DNA of 64,000 bases from Moringa oleifera. Lineage: Eukaryota; Streptophyta; Magnoliopsida; Brassicales; Moringaceae. The stretch's first letter is position 1. Each line of letters starts with the position of its first letter. The notes beneath the pieces are model-generated. The model saw only the letters and a program-made list of their open reading frames with translations. It had not been told where the DNA came from and ran no database searches. The position numbers and the translations under genes were made by a program. The stretch spans positions 124,001-188,000 of the forward strand of contig JAJFZO010000229.1 of the NCBI GenBank assembly GCA_021397835.1. The letters are read 5' to 3'. Shown piece by piece: positions 22,106 to 32,440 of this stretch.

Positions 22106-25100
22106 TCAGAGACTGGTCTAGCTGAACCGGAAGGAATTCCAGTTTTCATTCTTGGTAGAGCTGAACTGCAGGTTGCCAAACTTTGTGGTCTCTGACCGAT
22201 CGATGAAATCGGCCCCAGAGTTCTGATCATCATAGAAGCGGTTGCAGCTGTTGATGGCCTAAAACTTCTACCAGAACTTGGTCTTGATGGATATTGGGGT
22301 CTCTGGTGAGGTCGAGAACAACTGGAGCCATGTTGGTTTTGTGAATGGAAGTCAACAGGCCGGATACTGAAACCCAAGCTCCTCTGAGAAGCCCATTCAA
22401 ATTCGCCAGTTCCATTTCCTCCCAATTGAACAGTTTCAAATTTTCTTTCCAATTCAATATGCTTCTCTTTATCCTCCTCCTCAGAAGGTTCCTCTATTCT
22501 TGGTTCAGCATTAGCATGACCAGAAACAATGGGATCTGGTGTTACAGATGGAGGGAATCTAGATGATTCTTCTGTTTTCTCTTCATGTATCTCTTGAATC
22601 TTCACTGTGGACCTGCCTCTGACACAATCTTGGACTGAATGATTTGAGAAGTACAGTGATGGACCAGAGGTGGCGATTGTAAGTCTGGTAGCTACAGGAA
22701 CAGGTTTTTGCTCCCTTGCAGGAACAAATAGACACTGCTCTGGGTGGAAAATAGACTGCATATATGGAAAAACGCGAGGATTCGATGGAGGAAACGGTGA
22801 AGCAGGAATCGTCAGCAGGCGATTCTGCAGCTGTAATAACTGTTCTTGCTGCCACATCTGGTACAGGGCCAGTTCCGGGGAAAAACTAGGGTAAGCCCAG
22901 TGCTCAAAACATACAGGATATAAGCTTGGTGCTGGTGGAGTATGGTCCCTGTGCAGAGGAATTGATCTCCGCTGTCGTTGCTGGCAAGCACTTTGCACTG
23001 GATGATGTTTTGCCTCAGATGGTCGCAGGGATGCAAGAACACGAGCAATGACAACCTGTTCCTGTTCTTCATTGCCTTTAATTTCTGATGAGGATGAAGA
23101 TGGAGAACTCATGGATGATGAGCCAGATTGAGACACTAAATTGGTATAGCAAAAAGAGTAAGGAAGTTCAGAAGTATAAAACCGGTAAGCAGCTATAGAA
23201 GAAAAGGGGATATAAAACTAAACAAACTAAGGGCTCTGAACAAAGATCTGACAGAAAGGAGAAGATACATACATCTTTTCAGGGCAGACCAAGCAGTCAT
23301 GGCTGCATTCTTCTGAGCTTGCTTCTTTGTCCTGGCCGGTTCCCCTGTAAAGGTCATTCCTGCAAGCTCCACTGAGCATGAAAAAGTGGGTACATGGCCC
23401 GGTCCTGCTCGAACAGTGGAGTAAACTGGAAGGTTTAAGCCAGCTCTGTGAGCAGTCTCCTGAAGTAAATTTTTGTATACTCCAGTTTCATCCTGAAAAG
23501 AACCAAATGCTCGTAATTCTATTGCTGCAACCATACACAAGCAAATGAAGATTGTAACAGCAAACTTAGAATCCACTGTCATAAGGGAAATCAGAAAAAT
23601 AATTTGCGCAGAAGAAAGCACTTAGGGCCATGGAAAGTATGACGGTTTTGGCAAACCCATCATTTCCTAATTGCATCAGTCACTCAGTTTAGTTTTAAAA
23701 ACAACTTTGTCAAACGTATGCTCATCTCTGTTCTCAAAGTATCTTAAAAGAGATCTTCCTAATTGCATTTAGGACTGCCTGCTGAGGATATTAAAGCAGC
23801 TCCTCACAAGCCTAAAATCTAAACCAGTCACTTGAATCGAATTTCATGTTATATCTAAGTTCTATTGAGATGGCAGGAAACAGAGTCATTGAGTAGAGAA
23901 ATGCTACACTTTCCATGCAATAAGCTGAAGGTCCATGGGAGCACATTCAAAATGTTTTTAGAAAGAAGGACGTACTAGGGACTGTATTCCACAAAAAACT
24001 AGAGGATTAGAGATTAAAGTTTCTGTAAATGAAATATACAATCCAAGAACGGGCCAAGTTTGTAATAGAAAATTGTGCCTAAGATGATCCAAAGTTTCAG
24101 ATTATTTTCCTAGGACATTGCGAACATTAATTGCTTAATTTCTGTATAGTTAGTTAAATAACAACAATTAAGATTAATGCTCATAATAAGCACTGTTATT
24201 TGTCCTACAATGATCCATTGGTGCTACACAAATCCAAAATGAAATTGTCCTTGACCTTTAATTCTGACAGGTAAGCCTCTTTTTTATTGATAACCAAGGT
24301 GTATAGGATAATTCCACTGAAAACTAGTAGAAGGGACCTATCCTCCTCAGGGCCTTAAATTAACGACCGGGAAAACCTCTGTGACACCGAGGGGAGTTGA
24401 ACCTGGACTGGCTTACAAGTCGATTCTTGCGGACTAAACCCCTCAACGTTATGAGCTTATTTTTAAGCTCTCAAAGCATGAAACATCCATATCATCCACT
24501 GCTTCCTCCTTCTTACTTTGCTACAAAGCCCCATTTCTTTTCCGCCATACCAACCGCAATCCGGATTATGATTTCTTCCTCCTCAGCTCCATGTTAGGTC
24601 TTTGATTTCTTTTTCTACAAGCATTTCACTTAAGCACCTCGGCATCATTTTCTACAATGAATCAACAATGCTGCACCATAGCCGTGGACCATAGTTTCTT
24701 GTCCCAAGGGTTTAGACTTATATGATTTACATATATTGGTATTTTGTAAGGAAATATCAGTTTGTCCAGCCAATACAAATATGTACAATCGGCTGAAAAG
24801 AGTTCGTCATATACCAGGACATTTTTGCTGTCCACAAAAAACCAGCGAAGTGTAAAATCAACAGATCAAAGGTAAATTCTAGAAAGAAGGAAAAGAAATT
24901 TGTAAACTGAATCAGTTAAAAGACAAATTCTAACCAGAACTTTTGCAGCTAATGCCCGGGAAGGACCTCTTTTTGCAAGTGTATTAAGAGCGACTTCAGC
25001 GGCAGCATGTTCTGCCTGTCTTAGAGTAGAGCAGAAGGTAGGGCTCTCAAAAGTCTCCCCATTGAAGTTGACAGTCGATTTGAATCGAGGTGCATGATCA

Positions 25101-25180
25101 GGTCCTTCCCGGATGCAGGAATAAGATGGCAAGTTGAAGCAACTTCTTTGAGCCAATTCTTGCAACTGGTTCTTATACAT
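21901..25180 (-). CDS. Double-stranded RNA-binding protein, DRB2/3/5-type, copy B
   Basis: Coding exons 24,935-25,180, 23,273-23,492 and 21,901-23,135 give 566 residues, with the same exon borders and phases as copy A. Two dsRNA-binding motifs (about 1-70 and 86-155) and the long Pro/Ser/Gln-rich tail are intact. The protein differs from copy A at roughly 20 positions in the tail and ends in ASSGLDRLQM, which I take as the native C-terminus. The role would be dsRNA binding in small-RNA pathways, as for DRB2. Two oddities: homology to copy A stops inside the leader intron at about 25,431, where a broken orphan-gene fragment begins, so the leader exon and known promoter are missing; and the region after the stop codon holds a second, decayed copy of the last exon. 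Expression therefore depends on an unknown promoter. Confidence 0.85.
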
Positions 25181-25431
25181 GCCTAAATGAGCAACATTGT
25201 CAAAACACTTAAAAGAAACCAAAACAATTCATGTGAAACCGTACAAGAATTTTACTAACATTGTGACAAGAGGCAATAACTTATCTTCTCCCAGCACATT
25301 ACAGAACCGTTTAAAATTTCTTATTCATAAACTTAAGTAACCTAGAAAGAGAGAAAGTAATTATTCATCATTGCATTAATCAAATTCTTAATAAGTGTTT
25401 CCATAGATGTAGGCCTAATCTCTTACATCTC
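21935..25431. repeat. Right copy of DRB duplication (pair of about 4,607-8,110)
   Basis: Near base-for-base match to 4,607-8,110 across exons and introns, including the shared SINE relic. Small differences include an 8-base deletion near 25,360. The right end (CTCTGCCA, about 25,431) abuts orphan-gene sequence. Confidence 0.9.
24279..24450 (-). mobile_element. tRNA-derived SINE relic in DRB copy B intron
   Basis: This is the counterpart of 6,949-7,120: the same GGTTCAACTCC B-box-like block, GGGTTTAGT A-box-like block and TTGGTTATCAATAAAA end, with a few substitutions. Its shared position makes it a marker of common ancestry of the two DRB genes, not of independent insertion. Confidence 0.55.
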
Positions 25432-26056
25432 TGCCAGAAAACGTCCCACACCGTACCGATTCCCGCCGCAGGACAGGAAGGATCTCATACTAATACGACG
25501 TCGCATGCGTGTCTCGCTACCGGCACTACCTTTTCGTGTATAGCAGTACTACAATCAGCGTTTTCCTCATACGCAGTCCATGTACATAAAATCTGCAAAG
25601 CAAATCGTGAGGAGAGACCGCGGAGGACGGCATCTTGTGAAGTTTCCTGGCCAACTTCACCGTAAATCAAGAAATCTGATAATAAGAACTTGCAAGCGGA
25701 GGAAATTAGAATGGGAGGAAGTTGTTGTCGATGACGATAATGACGGTGGTGGTGTGATATGAGTCTTTTTAATTTCAGCGCTAGTTTTTCCATAGATTGT
25801 AACCGAGTTGCCACGTCGGCCGTGTTTGTTATAAAATAGAACTTATTAGAGCATACTTTTTCTTTTCTTTGCCCTCTGCTGTCTGTTCTCTCTCTCTCTC
25901 TCTGCTATCTGCTCACCCTTCTACCTTTTCTGCTTAGATGCATGGTTTTGTGATAAACGACATTGCGTGTTTATTTTCGACAAATTTGCAGCTCATGTTT
26001 ACGAATGAGGAAAGCCCTCGAAACTATAAAACTTGAATAAACATGCAAATGATGAG
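25432..26056 (+). pseudogene. Orphan protein, copy 3 (5'-truncated, broken)
   Basis: The fragment begins within codon 25 or so of the orphan gene (GCCAGAAAACGTCCC) directly at the end of DRB copy B homology. It carries an in-frame TAG near 25,541 where copy 1 has a Leu codon, then an open stretch from MYIKSAKQIVRRDRGG to GGGVI at 25,762. The 3' flank with its TC-rich tract resembles copy 2 more than copy 1, while the coding part resembles copy 1, so it is a mosaic. No promoter or start is retained. Confidence 0.78.
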
Positions 26057-27090
26057 ATATTCTTAATTAAATAAATTATTATTATTATTAATTTAAATAA
26101 AATAAAATTATATATTAAATATTGATCTTATTTTAAAGATTTTGATGAGATATTCTTAATGGTATAATTTTTTTTAATAATATCATATATTTATTAAGTT
26201 ACCGATAAAAATATCTTAAATTTAAAAATTTTTAAAAAATAATTTATAAAAAATTAATTTAATTATATACTAATTTGATGTAATTACAATACTACACTAA
26301 ATTAAAAAATTAAATTTATCGTTTCCTTGAAAAGTGCCTAAGAAAGCATAAAAATGGATACCCGCGAAAAGTAATTTAAGGTATAGGACAGGTACGATAC
26401 TTCATTAAGAGGCCGCTCAACAAGCCAGAGCTTTGTTTAAGGAACCGTACATGTAAATAGTAGAGCTCGTTTTGACTTAAGCTTTGATTTAAGCTTTCTT
26501 CCTAATTGGTTCATAGGCCAGAGTCTGTGATCGCTTGACCTCTGGATACCAAATCCCTACCGTGTAGATCTTGAAGGAGTCCAATTGTTCGAGACAGAAA
26601 CACCCTCGCGAACACCTTCAAACTGATGATGATAACTATAACCAAAAAAAAGAAATTGAAAATCCATCTTATTTTTATATTAGGTCAAAGTATTTATTTT
26701 TAATGACAAATAAATTAAATAAACTAAGGTCTTTTGTATGTGAAAAAAATAGAAATTAATTATCTTTTTTCATCAAATTTTTCAACATGATAATTTTCCT
26801 TTGTTAATAAATATATATATAACCGCAAAATAAAAATATATTGAAACTAATCTTTAAATTTTTGTATTTACTTTTCGAAAAAGTCAAATTGTATACATAA
26901 TTAATTATACATGAATCAAATTTACATAAATAAATAATAAACATTCAAAATTATTAAAAGACAAAAACATCATCCAAAATATAACCCTGCGCTATGATTT
27001 AAGAGGAAAAGTAATTAAACCAGGCCTAACAACTAAACTACATATAACAATGACAAAAATAATAGTCACCAAAGCAAGCAAGTGGCTCCA
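26057..27090. other. AT-rich intergenic DNA with a relic F-box promoter-like patch
   Basis: Mostly A/T-rich. Around 26,510-26,580 a patch (GGCCAGAGTCTGTGATC, then GGATACCAAATCCCTAC, then GAAGGAGTCC) resembles the promoter-proximal sequence of the F-box copies (for example 13,230-13,300), although no F-box gene adjoins it. A less AT-rich stretch at 26,330-26,480 has no recognisable content. Confidence 0.45.
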
Positions 27091-27095
27091 AACAT

Positions 27096-29178
27096 TCACA
27101 AAACTATTAACTTAGTGGTGGAAGCAACATCCTTAAAAAACAATTTTCGAATTTGCCTCCGTTTAATGTCATTACGGGCAGCACGAACTATCCATTCACC
27201 ATTTCCATCATAATCTCGCACCTGCCTATTGATTTTCATACTCTTAAGAACCAGGGCATACTTGAGTAGAAACGTTGTAAGATGAATTTCAGCTTCAAAA
27301 CCCTGAAAGCCATATATCTTCACATACTTGAGATTGTGATGGTAGCATTCTTCATATCTTATCTCATCATCAATCTGCATTGCTTCTTCTCCTTCTTCTT
27401 TGTGAATCTTAGGTGCGTTTTTCTTCCTGCTATGAGGAAGCTGCATACACAAAAGCTAATTGCCATTCACTAACTTCCAAACAATTTGAGAAATGATTTC
27501 TCCGAAGATTAAGGATAACTTACATGCAGCTCAAGTTTATGCAAACATGGAGAAGCCTTCATGAGAAAGGTTGTCAAATAGAAAAGACTTCGGTCGCTTG
27601 ATCCACAATCCAGCAATACCAAATGCTTCAATTTAGTGAATGCAGGTAACTTCTTCAATATCATGTCTTTCTGAAAGAAATTAACAGACAAAACAGCTCA
27701 CTTAAGTGGACATGAATAGGTAACTTCTTCAAAGAAATAGAGTTTAAATAGAAACCTCAATGGTTTGCAAGGATAACATCAGAGTCTCTAGTTGAGGAAG
27801 ATCACTTGCAAGTCTACCACAGGCATATGACACACCGGCTAATGAATCTTCAACCTCAACAAAACAAAGCCTTCGTAGCCGCGAAATATTCCTTATGGAA
27901 GACCCTTTAATCAGGGCCGTTGCGCTGCACTCCAGTGATGCAAGCTTAGAGGGACCTTTAATCTTTATTTTCTTCACATTATGACATTTTGATATATTCA
28001 CATGCTTTAACTTGCAGAAACGTCCAGGCAAGATCACATCAAAAGGACGTCGACCGCAGCATCTTTTTATACTCACCCACTGAATGGGTAATCGAGGCAA
28101 CAACATGAGGACCAATAGCCGCTCATATAAATACACGTTCTCCAAAAAGAGAGAAGTAAGAGAGCGAAAATCCATAAATTCCACTGGCCAAGGAATCCTG
28201 CATGTTGACAAAGACAGATGCTCCAAGAAAGGTGATCCTTCTCCTTCGGTAAAATGAACTAGAGGAGATATAGTGGGCCGAAAGGACATATCAGTGTGGG
28301 AAAAATCAAGAACAAGATGTCGAACTTTCTTCTCAAGTGCAGATTGAACCCACATATAAATATCATCCGTGTAGGAGTAAGTGAAAGGGTACTTTATCCT
28401 AAATGATACTATCTTTGCATGAGGACATGATTCCAAAGTTTGAGAAATCAATGCGGCAAATTCAGATGCTTGCTGCCCATCACTGCAAATCTGATCATCA
28501 TTTGCCATCATGCTTATAACATCAATGTCAAGGTTAAACAGTTGACTAATGACATCATCCTTGGACATATTCCCGCTCTGCGTTGGTTTAAAACATGAAA
28601 CTCATTACCATGACAAGAAACAGAGATTAGAATTCCCAAAATATTGCAGTTCTGATCTTTGTCAAGTGTTCACAACATCCCTATGCAATTTGCATTTCTT
28701 GCTATCCTATCCTGTTCATCACTACAACATAAACCTTAAATATATAAAAATTTCCATTCTTTCTGTCTCCCTCTTCTGGTTGGGAATAAATGGTAAATTC
28801 ATGGATCCTTATATTAACCAGCACCAATGGTCTAACAACAGGGGTTACTAAGATGCTAAGAATCGTTTTAGCAATCATATTTAAATTAACAAAGAAAACA
28901 ATTCAAGCATTGGAAACTTGCCTGTGATGTAGCGCCTATGGGAGCAGGACTCCTCCTACTGTGAACCAAGCTTCTTGGCAAATGATCCATAAGATCATCA
29001 ATCTGTCGTATTGGAAAAAGTGAGAAGCCCAAATTAAGATAGCTGAGTAGATTAAAGTTTAACATCCTTATTCTAGTCTTAAAATCAAAAGATCTCAACT
29101 GGTTACCTCTTTCACCCCAAATTTTGACATGAATCTGTAAAGTAAGTCAGTTTCTTTTGATCCTTGCCCAATATCCAT
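27096..29178 (-). CDS. LRR/FBD protein 3: F-box family member with the F-box deleted in frame
   Basis: Five exons (29,107-29,178; 28,922-29,002; 27,756-28,577; 27,524-27,670; 27,096-27,440) join in phase to 488 residues with no stop or frameshift. The start MDIGQGSKETDLLYRF, second exon (IDDLMDHLPRSLVHSR), LRR region and C-terminal FBD (YHHNLKYVKIYGFQGFE) match F-box protein 1. The 35 residues from PDEIL to WKELP are missing, however: DDVISQL runs directly into FNLDIDV. The SKP1-binding motif is therefore gone while substrate-recognition parts are kept. Intron 2 again has a GC donor (CAG/GCAAGT). The second exon contains a weak LP motif (MDHLPRSLV), which is too short to be a full F-box. It could be a decoy-like paralogue or a gene early in decay. 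Confidence 0.85.
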
Positions 29179-29534
29179 TTAGCACCGCACTGCTTGATCT
29201 TCGTTTTTTGTTTTTTTTTTTTTCCCCTGTTGTGAGTAAAAGAAGCCTATGGCAGCAAAAAAAAATTGAAGGAAAAAAAAACAGCAATTCTATTTAACAT
29301 CTGTAACATGAAAAGCTCGGAAATCATCAAGAAAAAGGCTTCACTGAAGCGCACATGCAACATAAACTAGCCCCACATTCAAATACAACAGAGAAACTAC
29401 TGAGTTCATATTTATTTAAAACAAAAGCAATCAAAAACTTTTCTTCTCAACAGACAAACACGGAGAACAGACGTACCCGAAGAGTAACCCTGAAAGACTG
29501 GAAATCAACATCAACAACTGGACTGTCGATCACC

Positions 29535-29542
29535 CTTATATA
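29535..29542 (-). promoter_or_regulatory. TATA box of LRR/FBD gene 3
   Basis: TATATAAG on the minus strand about 360 bases before the start codon at 29,178, in the same context as the boxes at 153-160 and 13,158-13,165. Its conservation suggests the F-box-less gene keeps a working core promoter. Confidence 0.65.
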
Positions 29543-29576
29543 ATGACCTAAGAGGAGTTTCCTTGTAAACAACGTT

Positions 29577-29782
29577 TCCTTTTCCTTTTCAATCTCTTCC
29601 CTCGGCCGAAGATTCTGATCTTTTGGGATTTGAATACCAAATCACTCCTTTTCCTTTTCAATCTCTTCCCTCGGCCGAAGATTATGATCTTTTGGGATTT
29701 GAATACCAAATCACTCCTTTTCCTTTTCAATCTCTTCCCTCGGTCGGAGATTCTGATCTTTTGGGATTTGAATACCAAATCC
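29577..29782. repeat. 69-bp minisatellite, three units
   Basis: AATCTCTTCC recurs at 29,591, 29,660 and 29,729, exactly 69 bases apart. The block at 190-332 has two units, so unit number changed after the block duplicated. Because 69 is a multiple of three, the minus strand is open through the repeat and would encode a 23-residue basic unit, but no start context supports a protein. Confidence 0.9.
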
Positions 29783-31114
29783 TTAATATTTAATCACGAA
29801 TGAAGTCCTGTCAAACATTACCCAGATGATCATATTATTATGATTATTAAATTTAAATAATAACAAAATTTTCAAGCATTAGTTTAAAACTAATTTTATT
29901 TTAAATTATGAAAATATTTTATATTAATGTTTATTTACTTAATTAAAATGTTTATTTACGCTCTTAAAAATATGATACCGCTATTTTTGCGATTATCTTT
30001 AATATTATTTTTAATGAGTGGAATTATCCACGGTATTTTTAAATTTTAGAGCAAATGTTAAATAAAAAAATTTTAATCCAATTTTTTTAATATAATCTAA
30101 TTATGCAATGTACATATTATTTATCATGTTAAATATGAATTAATAAATTTATTCATAATAATATTAACAAATTATTTAAAATTAAAATTTTGAAAAATCA
30201 ATTTAAGAATTAATTGAATTATTAATTTATTATGAAAATTTTTACTTAAAAATTATGAAAACAACAAAAGATCCATAAAATAAAATTGATGAGCTTATAG
30301 CGATTTCAAACTTGAATATTTTTATAAAATATTAATGAATTTTAAATTAATATTTTTAAAAATAAGTCTTGCTTTTCACTCAATCATATGAAAATTACAA
30401 TTAATAGTTACCTGAAAACTAAATGAAACGCCTTCCACATTTATCTTCCTTTCAAAGTTTTTTAATTAATAATTATTAGTTAATTATATTTAAATTTTGA
30501 AAATAATAATTTTTAAAAATCTTGAATCTTTTTTAAACTAACCCTTGATTCAATTTTGGATCCAACGATAACAAAATCATAAAATCGATTTCAAACCATT
30601 TTTTTTAAAGTATTAAAAGTTCTCTTATTGCAAATTAAATCCTATTTTATAAAATCATAGCCAAGCATAACATTTCATTCTGTATTTCACTTTTTATGCT
30701 AAAATTACATTTTGGATGATTGTAAATTTAATAAAGAAGAAAAAGAAATTTATAAGAACTTATTGAGCTCAAGTTCTTATTTGTTCAGTCTACTGAAGAA
30801 ATTGATTCTGAAATCACAACATGCTGCTCCTGCGTCTTGAGACTGGACAAGGAATGTGGATTACGCTAGAATAATCGGTTATTTTGCTAAAAAGCTTCTA
30901 ATCTTGTATTTGAATGTGAGGCTAGTTTATGTTACATGTGGGCTTCACCGGAGCCTCTTCTTGCTTATTTCCAAGCTTTTCGTGTAACAGATGCTTGATA
31001 AAATTTGCTGGCTTTCCTGTTTGTTATGCTGTAGCCTATTTTACTGCATAGCCTTCTTCTGCTCGCAACAAGAAGAACAACCAAAGAAGTAAGAGCAGCC
31101 AATGCGGCGCCCTA

Positions 31115-31186
31115 ATGGATACTGGGAAAAGATCAGAAGAAACTGGCTTCCTTCACAGATTCATGTCAAAATTTTGGGTGAAAGAG
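31115..31186 (+). pseudogene. Relic F-box-family first exon, right copy
   Basis: Same 72-base exon as 1,664-1,735 (MDTGKRSEETGFLHRF, ending VKE) with the donor GTAAGC intact. It is head-to-head with LRR/FBD gene 3. No further F-box exon follows; the ERF pseudogene begins about 480 bases downstream. Confidence 0.65.
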
Positions 31187-31667
31187 GTAAGCAGTTTTTG
31201 ATTAATCAGTATTGTTTGCGAGATTTCCGATGGAATGGCTGAGCTGCGGTCATGTGATGATTGTTTCTTTTCAAGTTTCTTACTGAAAGTGGTTTCTTTT
31301 GGGATCAAAACTCTTGAATGCTATGCTGCCTGTTTTGGACTCAGTTTGTGGCTCACGATTTGTGATACTGAGCGTGATAATGGATGCTGCCAACGTGGAG
31401 GGTTGCAGACGACGGAAGAATTTGAAATGGATGCCATCTAACCAGTTGTGGATCTTAATCTAATGGGCTCTGCGGAGCTCTGGTTTATTGAGTGGCCTCT
31501 TAGTCAAGTATTATACCTGTCTTATACCTTAAGTTACTTTCTTCCTGTGTCCATTTTATGCTCTCTAGGAATTTTTCAAAGTCATTTAAGGGAAAGTGAG
31601 CATTGCACTCATTGATTTTATGAGCTCATATTTATGTGGGCATGAATTCATAGTCTTCTTAGTTTCT

Positions 31668-32440
31668 ATGTGCTTACCCAAGGTGGTGAATCAGAAAGGT
31701 TCAGACTACTACATCAGGTTCCATGCAGCGAACCTAGAAGTTGGGAAGTCACCGACACTTAGTTGCCTGGAACTTCTTATTTGCAACTGACTCAACCACT
31801 GAGAATACAACATGGACGCAAGACAGAAGTGACAATAGCGGCTTCAGCTATGTTCACAGGGCATAGTCAGAAGAAGAGACACCTGCCATGATGTCGGCTC
31901 TGGCACACATGGTGTTTGCGAAAAGAGCCGCCGATTGGGGCTACAATGTTATGCTTCTGAGGGTTTAGCTTTTCTGTCACACATGGCAGCATCAATGACC
32001 ACATCACCACCACTTAGATCATCGATCAAAGTTATGCCCCATGAAAAGACTAATGAGAGGAAGAGTTATGGAGGAGTGAGGTAGAGCCCATGGGGTAAAT
32101 GGTCGGGATACCCATAAAGCTACAAGGGGATGGCTTGGGACCTTTGGTACACTAGAGGCCATCGCCAAAGCTTACAATGCACTGAGGTTTAGGGGAAATA
32201 GAGCCAAGCTAAATTTCCTAAAAAATGACAGGATGCTACTGACACCAATGCAGGGTTTTCTTGCTACCCAAACAACCATCCCAGTTATGTGCCTACATTT
32301 TTAGGCCCACAAACTTCTCTTTCTACACAAATGTAGCCATTTTTCCCGTGCAACCTTTTTAAAGGCTCTGTGGATATGTTGAAAGACGAGAGCTCCAATG
32401 AGCTCCATTTACAAAAGCCACCATCGCCACCATCATCATG
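31668..32440 (+). pseudogene. AP2/ERF transcription factor pseudogene (ABR1-like), copy B
   Basis: This copy is less deleted than copy A. The N-terminus reads MCLPKVVNQKGSDYYIRF before a frameshift to a stop near 31,790. A segment absent from copy A (about 31,880-31,925) can be read as MMSALAHMVFAKRAADWG, resembling the MVSALTHVV-like motif I recall for ABR1-type ERFs. The AP2 domain (about 32,060-32,215) shows SYGGVR, the same in-frame TAG as copy A, RPWGKW, then after a frameshift the HKATR and [20 protein letters not shown] segments and RGNRAKLNF. The shared TAG means the gene was already dead before the block duplicated. Confidence 0.78.

Noticed and set aside
28978..29002. LP motif in the second exon of LRR/FBD gene 3 as a replacement F-box
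   Set aside because: Only MDHLPRSLV resembles the start of an F-box; the exon is identical in kind in F-box gene 1, which has a full F-box besides.
29548..29778. 76-codon frame made of basic 23-residue repeats
   Set aside because: It is a by-product of the 69-base minisatellite; the left block has fewer units and no conserved start.
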